This document shows positions 25,841 to 36,004 of a DNA stretch of 64,000 nucleotides, piece after piece. Source of the DNA: CAITWD01 sp963842065 (GTDB lineage Bacteria; Actinomycetota; Thermoleophilia; Miltoncostaeales; Miltoncostaeaceae); NCBI GenBank assembly GCA_963842065.1, contig CAWJEW010000006.1, forward strand, positions 485,582-549,581, read 5' to 3'. A program made the position numbers and the translations under genes. Under the pieces are notes generated by a model. That model was not told the DNA's origin. It worked only from the letters and a program-made list of their open reading frames with translations, and did not search any database. Position 1 is the first letter of the stretch; every line of letters starts with the position of its first letter.

Positions 25841-26797
25841 ATGTCCACATCAGCACCGAGTGCCACGAGCGCACCGGTGCGTCGACTGGCGGATCTCAGC
25901 GTGGCCCCTGCTGTGGGCACGCCGTCCGGTTCCTCGAGGTCGAGATCTCGGAGACAGGCACGGGCCGAGCTGTACGCGATCCGCCCGGCGGCCAAGCCCC
26001 CCACGGCCCCGACGAGCGCGCGTCCGCGCGTGAGCGCCGTCATCCCGGCGATGAATGAAGCCGAGAACCTGCCGCACGTGTTCAAGCGGCTGCCGGACAT
26101 CATCGACGAGGTCATCCTGGTCGACGGGCACTCCAAGGACGACACGGTGGCCGTCGCCCGCACGTTGCGCCCCGACGTGCGCGTGGTGACCCAGACCCAC
26201 CGCGGCAAGGGCAACGCGCTTGCGTGCGGCTTTGCGGTGGCGACCGGCGACATCATCGTCATGCTCGACGCCGATGGCTCGACCGACCCGGCCGAGATCC
26301 CGATGTTTGTCGCAGAGCTGATCGACGGCGCCGATTTCGTCAAGGGCTCGCGCTACATGCTCGGCGGTGGCAGCGAGGACCTGACCAACGTGCGTCGCAT
26401 GGGCAACACCTTCCTGACCGGTACCGTCAACGCGCTGTTCAACGTCGACTACACCGACCTTTGCTACGGCTACATGGCCTTCTGGCGCCGGTGCCTGCCC
26501 CAGCTGACCGTCGACTGCACCGGCTTCGAGGTCGAGACGCTGTTGACCCTCCGGGCCGCCCGGGCCGAGCTCAAGATCGCCGAGGTGCCCAGTGTCGAGC
26601 GCAACCGCATCCACGGCGAGAGCAACCTGCGCCCGGTCCGCGACGGGCTGCGCGTCATGCGGACGATCCTTACGGAGCGCATGAAGCGCGACCGGACCGC
26701 CGCCCACGCCCCGGCATGGGCCGCCGAAGCCGGAGAACTGCGAGGAGTCGGCACGCCAACTGTCGGCGACGCGACGGAGCTCATCACGATCGGCTGA
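25841..26797 (+). CDS. Dolichol-phosphate-mannose-synthase-like GT2, copy 1
   Basis: A 318-residue GT-A enzyme that likely transfers a sugar to polyprenyl phosphate. Motifs: VSAVIPAMNEAENLP, VILVDGHSKDDT, IIVMLDADGSTDP (DxD) and RGKGNALACGFAVA, with no C-terminal membrane segment. It lies alone to the right of GH16 copy 1. About 775 bp (25964-26738) are almost identical to an inverted copy at 31262-32035, while the first 40 residues differ from that copy. This C-terminus is intact (TERMKRDRTAAHAP), unlike the other copy, so this is probably the functional one. Confidence 0.87.
   Translation: MSTSAPSATSAPVRRLADLSVAPAVGTPSGSSRSRSRRQARAELYAIRPAAKPPTAPTSARPRVSAVIPAMNEAENLPHVFKRLPDIIDEVILVDGHSKDDTVAVARTLRPDVRVVTQTHRGKGNALACGFAVATGDIIVMLDADGSTDPAEIPMFVAELIDGADFVKGSRYMLGGGSEDLTNVRRMGNTFLTGTVNALFNVDYTDLCYGYMAFWRRCLPQLTVDCTGFEVETLLTLRAARAELKIAEVPSVERNRIHGESNLRPVRDGLRVMRTILTERMKRDRTAAHAPAWAAEAGELRGVGTPTVGDATELITIG
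25964..26738 (+). repeat. Long inverted repeat, left arm
   Basis: About 775 bp, nearly identical to the reverse complement of 31262-32035, with only scattered substitutions (for example ACG versus AAG near 26001) and one indel near 26670. It covers most of the GT2 gene. The two arms enclose about 4.5 kb. Confidence 0.85.
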
Positions 26798-26933
26798 CCC
26801 GGCCGCGCCCGCCGGCGGGCATGTCGCGGTTGCCGGCGCCCAGAACGCGTTTGCCCCACGCGGGCGGGCGGATCGAGCGGGCGTGGTCATCGGCCGACGC
26901 GTACCGGGCCGTATGCTCGCCGGGGAACTGATC

Positions 26934-26982
26934 GCGGGCTCGCTCAGGGGCCGGTGGACCACCGGCCCCTGAGCGAGCCCGC
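26934..26982. terminator. Perfect 49-bp palindrome between convergent genes
   Basis: Two perfectly complementary 24-base arms (26934-26957 and 26959-26982) flank a single central base; the left arm begins GCGGGCTCGCTCAGGGGCC. It lies between the rightward GT2 (ends 26797) and the leftward NRPS-like gene (ends 27009). That fits a bidirectional terminator, although no U-run is present, as is common in high-GC actinobacteria. Confidence 0.6.
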
Positions 26983-27008
26983 TGATGGACCCACCGCCCT
27001 CGGATCAG

Positions 27009-29645
27009 TCAGGCGTCGACAACGCCCGCACGAACGATCCGCGCGCGAAGCTCGGCGGCGAGCGTCTTTACATACGGCTCGCGAAGCACGGTGTGGTGGT
27101 CGCCTGGGACAGTGGTGAGTTCCCATTGACCCGTCAGCACGCGCTGCCAGCGGTGATGATCGGACACAATCTGGTTCCGCTCTCCCACGCAGACGACCGT
27201 CGTGCCGGGATAGGGCTTTGGGCGGTGGAGCTGCTGCATTGCCACGCCGCGGTTGTAGAAGCCGCCATAGTGCTTGATGCCCCGATACCGGATCGGTCCG
27301 GCCGTCAGCATGCGCGGGAGTGCGATCAACCGCCCGGTGACCCCGTCGCCCGGCAGCGCCGCCCACACCCGCGCCGCCTCGCCCGCAAGGTGTCTGGCCG
27401 GTCCATGGGACCGACCTGCGCCGGCGCCTGTCCGAGGGGCGGGCGGGAAGACATCGACGAGCGCGAGCAAGGCGACCTCATGTCCTGTCACGCGAAGCTG
27501 GCGGGCAACCTCGAGCGCAACGGCACCACCGTAGGAGTGCCCGACCAGCACATAGGGCCCGCGTGTCCGCAGCGCGGAGAACGTCGTGAGGAACCTCGCC
27601 GCGGCCCGCCGGACCGTGAAGTCAGGGATGCCGCGGTACTCGAGCGCGTGCATCTGGACGCCGTAGACCTGCAGGTCGAGATCCAGATTGCGCACCAGGC
27701 GCTCGAAGGCCACCGCGATGCCGCCCGCACCGGCAAAGCAGAACAGCGTCGGTGCGCCCTCGACGCGACGCATCTCGACGACCCCGCCGTCGAGGTGCGG
27801 ATGCGATGCGTGCTCGGCGGCCGCCGCCAGGCCCGCCACGGTCGGGGAACCGATGAACGCCGTGGTGGGAAGGTCCGGACCCAACTTCTGGAGCTCGGCC
27901 AAGACCTCTTCGACCGCCAGGGAATCCCCACCGAGCTCGAAAAAGTCATCGTCGATACCGATCTCGCGAACACCCAACACCTTGCGCCAGATCTGCGCGA
28001 TATAGAACTCCAGGTCGGTTCGTGGCGCCCGGAGCTCGGGACGCAACGTGTGCGTCTGCGCGGCCTGCAGTGCGGCCTGGTCGATCTTGCCGCGCTCGGT
28101 GCGCGGCAGTTCGGCGACCTGCACGATCGTGGGCGGCACCATGTACATCGGCAGCCGCTCGCGCAAGCCGGTACGCAGCCGGCCCACCGAGAGCATGTAG
28201 CCCGGCGTCGGCGCCACATACGCCACCAGCCGCGGCGGTCCGTCGGTCCGATCGGCGGCGACGTGTGCGTCGGCGACCTCGTCCGCCGCCCGCAGGGCAG
28301 CCTCGACCTCGCTCGGCTCGACCAGGTAGCCGTTGATTTTGACGGCCGCGTCGCGCCGGCCGTGCAGGCGAAGCTCACCCGTGGCGCTGAGTGTCGCCAG
28401 GTCGCCGGTCCGGTACCGCTGCACGCCGCCGGAGGAGTCAAAGCGAGCCGCAAGCTCACCGTCGTCTCCGCAGTAGCCGAGCGCGATCTTCGCCGATGCG
28501 ACAACCAGCTCTCCGAACGCGCCCGGGCCGGCGAGCGGGTCCGCCCCGGCGGCGCGGTCCAGATCATCGTCGACTGGCGCGATCTCGAGTGCGATGTCCG
28601 CAACCGCGGTCCCGGCCGAGATCGGGCCGTCCGGCAGCGGATCGTCGGCGGTGATGCGGTGCAGGGCGAGCACCCCGACCTCGGATGAACCCGTCCAGTT
28701 GATGAACTCACACCGGCCCGGGACATGCGCGCGCACCGCACGCACCTCTACTGCCGGTGATCGGCTCACCGCACGTGCTCACCAGCCGCAGATCGGAGAA
28801 TCGCTGGCCCGGTTCGACGGCGCGCACGATCGCTCGCAGCAACGTCGGGGTCGTATGCAGCGTCGTCAGGCGCTCACGCGCGATCCATGCCGTCAGCTCG
28901 CCGATGGGGTGACGCCGCGGATCGAACATGCACAGGCACGCGCCGCTGGTCAGCCCCCAGACGGTCACGATGAGTCCTGCGACAAACTCGATGGGCATCA
29001 CCAGCCCGATGCGGTCGGATGGCGTAAAGCCCATCGCCTGATGCCCGGCGAGCGCGTCTTTGGTCAGGGTCGCGTGCGGCCAGATGATGCCCTTGGGCCG
29101 CCCCGTCGAGCCCGAGGTAAACAGCAGACATGCGGCGGCCGCGGGGTCACTGTGGGCGGCGGAATCGGCCACGGGCAGGGTGCCCGCTGGCGGCGTGCTC
29201 ACCGCGATCGGTGGCGCGGCGACGCGCAGCCGCGAGCCTGCGCCGACGAGGCGTCCTCGACGACGACCGCCGCGGCGTCCGCGAGCTCCAGCATGTGCTC
29301 TAGGCGCAGGTCGGGAAGTGCGGGGTCCAGATGCATGAACGGTCGCCCGGTGCGGGCGACACCGAGCATCGTGGCGACCGCGGCCGGTGTCTGACCAAGC
29401 ATGATCGCCACCGGCTGGTTCCCGACCCCGAGCCGCCGGCCGAGATCGTCGGCGATCCGCACCGACCAGGACTGCAGCTCACGGAAGCTGAGCCGCTCAC
29501 GTCCTGCGATGAGTGCGGTCGCATCCGGCTGCTCGGCCACGACCCGGTCGAACTGCTCGAGCAGTGACCGGTGGGCGGCGTGCGTGCGTCGCGTGAGCAC
29601 GGAGGCCGACGACCCCAAGGGGCCTTCGTGCGCTCCAGCTGGCAC
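27009..29645 (-). pseudogene. NRPS-like A-T-TE synthetase, copy 2 (two frameshifts)
   Basis: Paralogue of 20840-23501 with the same domain order. The gene is split into three frames. 29645-29199 is the N-terminal part (RTGRPFMHLDPALP). 29202-28708 carries LLFTSGSTGRPKG and the A5 region. 28769-27009 carries NWTGSSEVG, YRTGDLA, the carrier DDDFFELGGDSL and the thioesterase GHSYGGAVALEV. One base is lost near 29220 and one gained near 28755. Positions differ from the frameshift of copy 1, so the lesions are independent. Divergent from a decayed GH16 gene. Confidence 0.8.
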
Positions 29646-30035
29646 CGGGCTGTTCCCCCGATCCCGTCACGAGCGACGTTCCTGGGCCGCCCTGTCCAGG
29701 CACGCGCCGACGCGCGCCGGCCCGGCGTCAGATCCACCGATACTCCGCGAGCGAGTCACTGCCGACTGTGCAATCGCATCCGCTGGTTCATGTCGATGGC
29801 CTCCCGGGCCAATCAGACGACGCCCCGTACGCTACACCCCCTTCGCGGCACCGTCGGTGCGGAACCCACGGCGGCCCAGGCCGGTCTCGGGGGCCGCGGC
29901 GCCTGGGCGATCCACGAGCGGCATCCGCGGCGGCGCGTGAGGGCGCAGTCGGCCGGCCGGCGCGGCGCACGACGTTACCTCGCGCCCTGAGGCCCGACGG
30001 AACCTCTGCATCGAGCCGGCGAGGGGCCGCCCACC

Positions 30036-31131
30036 GTGTTCAACGGTTCCCGCCGTGTCGCGGTGCCCGCCGCCATCTTCACGTGTGAAAGCTCGGCCTC
30101 CGTCGCGCCGCGGCCGCCACATCGGCGCCGGTCCCGCCAAACGCGCCGGCGCATGAGACCACCTGCAACTCGCGGCTCACCAAGCCCCAGACCCATCACG
30201 AGCCGATGCTCATCCTGCGCCACGAGGTGCAAACGCGCTGTGCGCCGGCCGTGCGCACACGGGCGTGGCGCCGGCTGGTCGCCCACCCGGCCGTGGCGTA
30301 CCGCCTGCTCGCCACGTGGTCCCCGGCGACGGTCCACGCCGTGACCTGCGGGGCGACGGCTCGGCTCCCGGCGGCGATCCCGGCCTCGCCGTCGCGGACG
30401 TCGCTGCCCACCACGGTCACGTCGGCGCCGACCCCATCGACGGGCGTCGCGCCGGCGGCGGTGGGCGTTCCGGGCAGTTGACATCTGACCCGGTCCGACA
30501 AATTCGCCGGCTTTGCGCTCGGTACGACCAAGTGGTCGACCGGCTGGTTCGGCAGCGGGGTCACCGGTCCGGTCAACTCCTACGAGCAGGAGTGCGATGA
30601 CCCGTCGCAGGTCGCGGTGACCGGCGGCAACGTGAACCCGACGGCCATCGCCACGACCCAGACCGTCAACGGGACGACGTCCCCCGACACCTCGGGGATC
30701 CTGACGACGATGGGCAAGTTCGCCGTCACCGACGGCGTCGTCGAGGCGCGGGGCGATCTGAGTGGGACCAACGGCCAGATCGACAACTGGCCCGCCGTCT
30801 GGGCAGACGAGACCGGGCGCTGGCCGGCAACCGGCGAGCTCGACGTGATGGAGGGCTTGGGTGGCTCGGCCGCCGATCGCGTCCACTCATCGCTGGGCCG
30901 TCCGGAGCGGCAACATCGCCGGCAACTTCACGGGCTGGCACACCTGCGCGGCGGACTGGCAGCCGGGCGTCGTGACCTATTACGACGATGGAAAGCAGGT
31001 CGGGCAGATCACGACCGGGATCACGTCACGCCCGATGTACCTCATACCCAACAGAGGCGGCGGGCGGCCAGGGCGGCCAGGTCACCACGCCGTCCACGAT
31101 GCGGGTCGACGACGTGCGGATCTGGCGGTAG
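30036..31131 (+). pseudogene. Glycoside hydrolase family 16, copy 2, decayed
   Basis: Collinear with 23881-24966 but broken. The start and signal-peptide region is altered (SRRVAVPAAIFTCESS). A frame change follows around 30100-30200. A TGA replaces the tryptophan codon at the beginning of the catalytic domain (GVPGS then stop, near 30479). A further shift occurs near 30895, after GELDVMEGLGGSAAD. The catalytic ExDxxE is still readable and the final DDVRIWR is recognisable at 31131. Several lesions of different kinds make true decay much more likely than sequencing error here. Confidence 0.8.
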
Positions 31132-31150
31132 CGTCCCGCGCCGTCGGGGC

Positions 31151-32137
31151 TCAGGCGGCGATGCAATCCCGCTCGAGCCCGGCTCCACACACCACCCACA
31201 CCCCGTCGGCCGCAGCCGGGCTCAGCACGGTGCGCCGTGTGCGGCAGGCTGCGGGGCGAGCTCTCCGGCAACGGCGGCCCATGCCGGGGCGTGGGCGGCG
31301 GTCCGGTCGCGCTTCATGCGCTCCGTGCAGGATCGTCCGCATGACGCGCAGCCCGTCGCGGACCGGGCGCAGGTTGCTCTCGCCGTGGATGCGGTTGCGC
31401 TCGACACTGGGCACCTCGGCGATCTTGAGCTCGGCCCGGGCGGCCCGGAGGGTCAACAGCGTCTCGACCTCGAAGCCGGTGCAGTCGACGGTCAGCTGGG
31501 GCAGGCACCGGCGCCAGAAGGCCATGTAGCCGTAGCAAAGGTCGGTGTAGTCGACGTTGAACAGCGCGTTGACGGTACCGGTCAGGAAGGTGTTGCCCAT
31601 GCGACGCACGTTGGTCAGGTCCTCGCTGCCACCGCCGAGCATGTAGCGCGAGCCCTTGACGAAATCGGCGCCGTCGATCAGCTCTGCGACAAACATCGGG
31701 ATCTCGGCCGGGTCGGTCGAGCCATCGGCGTCGAGCATGACGATGATGTCGCCGGTCGCCACCGCAAAGCCGCACGCAAGCGCGTTGCCCTTGCCGCGGT
31801 GGGTCTGGGTCACCACGCGCACGTCGGGGCGCAACGTGCGGGCGACGGCCACCGTGTCGTCCTTGGAGTGCCCGTCGACCAGGATGACCTCGTCGATGAT
31901 GTCCGGCAGCCGCTTGAACACGTGCGGCAGGTTCTCGGCTTCATTCATCGCCGGGATGACGGCGCTCACGCGCGGACGCGCGCTCGTCGGGGCCTTGGGG
32001 GGCTTGGCCGCCGGGCGGATCGCGTACAGCTCGGCGATGCGAGCGTTGCTGACCTGCGACGGCTTGTCGGTGGTCAGGGCCTCGGGAGCGAGCGTGGCCG
32101 CTTCGTCGTGGATCTGGGGGGCGAGGGTTGCGGTCAT
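31151..32137 (-). CDS. Dolichol-phosphate-mannose-synthase-like GT2, copy 2 (altered C-terminus)
   Basis: Start ATG 32137 has AAAGGA eight bases upstream. Residues from about 34 to 265 are virtually identical to copy 1 (VSAVIPAMNEAENLP, VDGHSKDDT, VMLDADGSTDP). After VMRTIL one inserted base shifts the frame and replaces the normal end by an arginine-rich tail (HGAHEARPDRRPRPG). Catalytic motifs are upstream of the change, so activity could survive. It follows the leftward polysaccharide operon, 420 bp downstream of the membrane protein gene. The near-identity suggests recent duplication or gene conversion. Confidence 0.78.
   Translation of the reverse strand: MTATLAPQIHDEAATLAPEALTTDKPSQVSNARIAELYAIRPAAKPPKAPTSARPRVSAVIPAMNEAENLPHVFKRLPDIIDEVILVDGHSKDDTVAVARTLRPDVRVVTQTHRGKGNALACGFAVATGDIIVMLDADGSTDPAEIPMFVAELIDGADFVKGSRYMLGGGSEDLTNVRRMGNTFLTGTVNALFNVDYTDLCYGYMAFWRRCLPQLTVDCTGFEVETLLTLRAARAELKIAEVPSVERNRIHGESNLRPVRDGLRVMRTILHGAHEARPDRRPRPGMGRRCRRARPAACRTRRTVLSPAAADGVWVVCGAGLERDCIAA
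31262..32035 (-). repeat. Long inverted repeat, right arm
   Basis: Inverted near-identical copy of 25964-26738; see there. Confidence 0.85.
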
Positions 32138-32557
32138 CGGTGGAGTCCTTTCCGTGATGCTCATCAGGGCGCTTTATCGAAGGCCCTGTAAATATGCGAC
32201 TTATTGACTTCAGACTCCTCGACCCGGATGCCCGATTCAACCGGGCATTCAGACGGCAGTTCGTCCCCCCCGAAGGTGCAGGTTCTCGGACCGCACGGGG
32301 CATTCGGACGGTGTGCACGCCGATTCCCGCCATCGATCGGACGGTTCGGCCCCCACGGGGCCAAGCTGGGCCGACGGGCGTACCTAGACCCGGGTGGCGC
32401 CCGCGCGCGATGTGACCGCGCGCGAACCCGTCTCGCCCGCGCCGCGGATGCCGATCGCGACGACGGGTCCCCTGACGGGCGCGGCCGGGGCCGACCTCAC
32501 GAACTGCGGGACGCGCACCTGCCGAGCCGACACGCGTCCCGGCCGGGCCCGCGCGGA
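32138..32557. other. Intergenic region with a small hairpin
   Basis: 420 bp without a recognised gene. ATGCCCG (32228-32234) and CGGGCAT (32242-32248) form a 7-bp stem. This could be a terminator or regulatory hairpin upstream of GT2 copy 2, whose promoter should lie here. Confidence 0.4.
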
Positions 32558-34711
32558 CTACGTCCCGGGCACGTACCGGAAGATGATGCTTCCCGCGTGG
32601 TCGTAGACGACCGAGAAGTCGGACGCGGCGCGCAGGGCGCTCACGAGCCCGTCGATCTGCGACGGGGACATCAGCCCCTCCAGCCGCGCGTAGTTGCGCT
32701 GACTGGGCGTGATGACCAGATAGTCGACCTGGGGCGGGATGTTTTTGAGATACGGGGCGCGTGCGGCAGGGATCGTATTCAGCGCCGCGCGGACGCCGTT
32801 CACCCGCTGACTCGGGATCAACAGCGGCCTGAGGATCGTCTCGGTGTCGGTGAGCGCTACGGCGGCGCTGCGCAGCAATGGATAGCGGGCGGTCGACTTG
32901 TCGGGCAGGCCGGGGCTCAGCGCGTAGATGATCGAGCCGGCCGGCGCGTTGGTGTCGACCCATGCCGCAGCGGTCACGTCCGAGGTGCTCATCCAATCCA
33001 CAAGGGCCTGTCCGTAGTAGGCGACCAGTAGCAGGCAGGCGAGGATCGGCCCGAGGATCGCGAGCAACCAGGGCCGGCGCGGGGCCGTCAGCGCGGCCGC
33101 CCAGCCGACCGAGGTGGTGCGCACGGCCGCCGGCTGCTCATCGGGCTCTGCAACCCGGCGCGTCCCGCTTGGCCAGATCGCCTCAAGCGCCAGCAGCGCG
33201 GCCGCCCAGTCGACCGAGGTGGTCCGCACGGCCGCCGGCTGCTCATCGGGCTCTGCAACCCGGCGCGTCCCGCTTGGCCAGATCGCCTCAAGCGCCAGCA
33301 CCGCCAGCCAGGGCAGCGAGAACAGGTACGCCCGCAGCCCGGCCTCGCCGCCGTAGCTTTGCACCGGCACGATGAGATACGGCGTAAACCCGAGTGCCAC
33401 CACCGCGGCCGGCCGGGTCGGGTCGGTCCCGCTGCGCCGCAGCATGCGCACGATCCCGATCGCGGCGAGCACCCAGAATGCGACGCCAATCACGCGTGCA
33501 TCGTTCTGGACCAGACTCACGCCCGACATCGGTGAGCCCGTCCCGGCCTGCACCGGCGTCACCGGGCCGTCGATGTTGAGGAGGCCGAACCGCTGCACCG
33601 TGCTCCACGCGAGCGCCACCCACACACCTTCGGCGACCACGACCGCGGCAATCAGCAGCCACAGGCGCCGCCAACCGGTGAACCCCACCAGGACCACGAG
33701 CGACAGGATCAGCATCACCGGCGAGAGCTGATGGCTGATGATGACCGCGACGGCGAGCACCGCGAACAGGACGACCCCGACCACGCGGTCGCGTCGGGGA
33801 TATGTCGCCGCCTCGACGCCGTCATCCTCAGACCCCGACGAGGCCGGGGCGTCCCGCGCCTCCCGCGGTACGCGCACCCCCGCAAGCGCGAGAGACTCGG
33901 CCCGGTCGCGCAGTCGATCGGCCGTGCGCCCGAGCACGGTGACCGCGTCGCGATCCCATCCCCCCGCAAACCCGATGCGCAGGACGATGCCGAGCGCGAC
34001 GACGACCAGCACGATGCCCATCGCCTGAGGGGACAAGTAGTCCTGCCCGATCCAGCTTCCCAGCTGCCACACGAACGCCGCCGCGTAGCGGCGCCGTGGG
34101 TCGGCGATGAACCCGCCCAGGGCATACAGCACCCCCGCCAGCAGGCACAACTCGAAGAACACCGGCGCCCAGGCCGCATACGCACCCGGGTCCATCCCGG
34201 TCGCCCGTGCGAGCCACGCGTTTGCAGCGAAGAATCCCGGCCAGTTCTGGTAGATGTCGATCGCGCGGTTGGTCGACCCGTGGGCCTCGATGTAGCGAAT
34301 CACCCCGAGGTGCTTGTACACCCAGGCGTACTCCGGCTCCGAGAAGAGCACCGCGGGCGTGCCGTAGATGACCAGGATCAGCGCCCCGAAGCTGGCGAGG
34401 ACCGCGGTCCGCGAGAGCCGGCGCGCGACGAGCGCGAGCACCATTGATCCGACCACGAGCGCAACCGCGACATAGAACGCCGCCGGAAACGCGTTGATGA
34501 GCCCCAGGCCGGCCATCGCCGAGAGGTTCGTGCTCTGGACCGCCCACCACCACAGCGCAAGCCCGACGACCAGCAGGGCACCGCAGACCAACGGCACCGG
34601 TTCGACCCGGCGGGGCCCACCGACAGCGCCGCGGCGGCGCGTGAGCGACCCGCGCGAGGCCACGTCCGAGACCGCGGTGGGACTCGTGCCGCGTTCCATG
34701 GGTGGTGTCAC
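32558..34711 (-). CDS. Large multi-pass membrane protein, GT-C or polymerase-like
   Basis: About 717 residues with roughly 12 predicted membrane segments. A long periplasmic loop carries SEPEYAWVYKHLGVIRYIEAHG and NWPGFFAANAWLA, and a soluble C-terminal domain follows (VDYLVITPSQRNYARLEG). The fold resembles GT-C sugar transferases or Wzy-type polymerases, but no catalytic motif is certain. GTG 34711 overlaps the stop of the upstream GT2 (GTGA); ATG 34699 is an alternative start. A perfect-frame tandem duplication of 35 residues (LALEAIWPSGTRRVAEPDEQ and following) lies at 33091-33300. It is the last gene of the tightly coupled leftward operon. Confidence 0.7.
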   Translation of the reverse strand: MTPPMERGTSPTAVSDVASRGSLTRRRGAVGGPRRVEPVPLVCGALLVVGLALWWWAVQSTNLSAMAGLGLINAFPAAFYVAVALVVGSMVLALVARRLSRTAVLASFGALILVIYGTPAVLFSEPEYAWVYKHLGVIRYIEAHGSTNRAIDIYQNWPGFFAANAWLARATGMDPGAYAAWAPVFFELCLLAGVLYALGGFIADPRRRYAAAFVWQLGSWIGQDYLSPQAMGIVLVVVALGIVLRIGFAGGWDRDAVTVLGRTADRLRDRAESLALAGVRVPREARDAPASSGSEDDGVEAATYPRRDRVVGVVLFAVLAVAVIISHQLSPVMLILSLVVLVGFTGWRRLWLLIAAVVVAEGVWVALAWSTVQRFGLLNIDGPVTPVQAGTGSPMSGVSLVQNDARVIGVAFWVLAAIGIVRMLRRSGTDPTRPAAVVALGFTPYLIVPVQSYGGEAGLRAYLFSLPWLAVLALEAIWPSGTRRVAEPDEQPAAVRTTSVDWAAALLALEAIWPSGTRRVAEPDEQPAAVRTTSVGWAAALTAPRRPWLLAILGPILACLLLVAYYGQALVDWMSTSDVTAAAWVDTNAPAGSIIYALSPGLPDKSTARYPLLRSAAVALTDTETILRPLLIPSQRVNGVRAALNTIPAARAPYLKNIPPQVDYLVITPSQRNYARLEGLMSPSQIDGLVSALRAASDFSVVYDHAGSIIFRYVPGT
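33091..33300 (-). repeat. 105-bp tandem duplication inside a membrane-protein gene
   Basis: Two consecutive 105-bp units with only a few substitutions encode the same 35-residue segment twice, preserving the frame. The unit begins at GCGCGGCCGCCCAG in both copies (33091 and 33196). The near-identity points to a recent event or an assembly artefact. Confidence 0.85.
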
Positions 34712-35983
34712 CGCCGACTCGACGACGCGTCGCGCCCGCGCCGCATCGCCCGGCGCCCGCGCACGTACAGGACCGGCCCCTGCCCCATCCCGACGATCTC
34801 TTTCACCCACAGCTCACGCGGCAACTCGCCCACGTCGGTCAGGCGCTCGGGCGCGACCGCGTTGGTGCCGTGCACCGCCAGTCTCCCGAGGGCGCCCGGA
34901 ACATGGCGCAACGCCGCGTTCCGCGTGCCGGAGCGCAGGAGCTGCTTGAACGCAAACGCGGTCAGCCCGCTGCCGTAGCCGAGCATCTGGCGCCGCAGAC
35001 TCGCCATGTCACGACGGTGGTGATGCCAGACGAGGCTCGCCGGCTCGTAGGCGATCGCCTGCCCGCGTGCGAGCACGCGCTGGAAGTAGTCGAGATCCTC
35101 GCCACCGCGCGACGGCGTCCCTGCACCGAGGGCCTCGTCGAACGGCCCGATGTCACGCAGCGTCTCGCGGCGGGCGGCAAAGCTGGCGCCCGCTCCCACG
35201 ATCCCGCAGTTAAACGGGGTCATCGCGACATCCGGAACCGAGTTCCCCACGGCGAACAGGCGCGGCTCCAACACGGCGCCCCAGCTCACCTTGCGCTCGA
35301 ACAGGCCCTGCGACGGACTCACGAGCTCGGCGGCCAGCACCAAGCCGGTCACCAGCCCCACGTCGGGGCGGCGGCCAAACCCGCGGATCAACCCCTCGAT
35401 CCAGCGAGGGTCGACCACGACGTCGTCGTCGGTGAAGGCGACGATCTCGCCCCGGGCCTCGAGAACGCCATGGTTGCGCGCCGCAGACAGCCCCGGGATC
35501 TCGCGCGCAGACATACCGGACGCGGGGATCCGCATATGCATCGACGAGCTCTCGCGTACGGGTCGTGCGCGGCGCGTTGTCGACGATGACGATCTCAAGC
35601 GACGGATACTCCAAGCCGGAGAGCGACGTCAGGCATTCCGCCAGCGACTCCGGGCGCTCATGCGTGCAGACCACGACGCTGACAAATGGCCACTCACCGG
35701 GCAGCGGTCCCCAGTTCTGGCACTCGGTACCCCCGGCGCAGGTCGCCAGGTGCTCGGCGCGGGCGCCCGACAGCTCGCGCGCAATCGCCGCACCCAGTTG
35801 GCGTCCGCCAAGGACACCATCGACCAGCGGGCACTCGATGAGTCCGAGCGGGGCGCCGTGCAGTCGCACGAGCACCCGCACCGCGAGGTATCGGCACACC
35901 GGCTCACCCGGCAGCCGCGGGGCCACCAGCTGCTCGGGAAGCGCCTCCAGGTCCACGACGGCAATCCAGCGCGGCGCAAACAT
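34708..35983 (-). pseudogene. GT2 glycosyltransferase, one frameshift
   Basis: Two frames together make one enzyme of about 425 residues. The first (ATG 35983) has an N-terminal domain of about 95 residues and then FVSVVVCTHERPESLAECL and LEIVIVDNAP. Near 35515 the frame changes, and the second continues with GLSAARNHGV, IVAFTDDDVVVDP (DxD) and GTPSRGGEDLDYFQRV (the ED base). The total matches an actinobacterial family in which an N-terminal regulatory-looking domain precedes a GT2. The two halves join without missing residues apart from a +1 (or -2) change. It may be an assembly error. Confidence 0.72.
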
Positions 35984-36004
35984 CTCAGCCCCCTTCGCCG
36001 AGGC

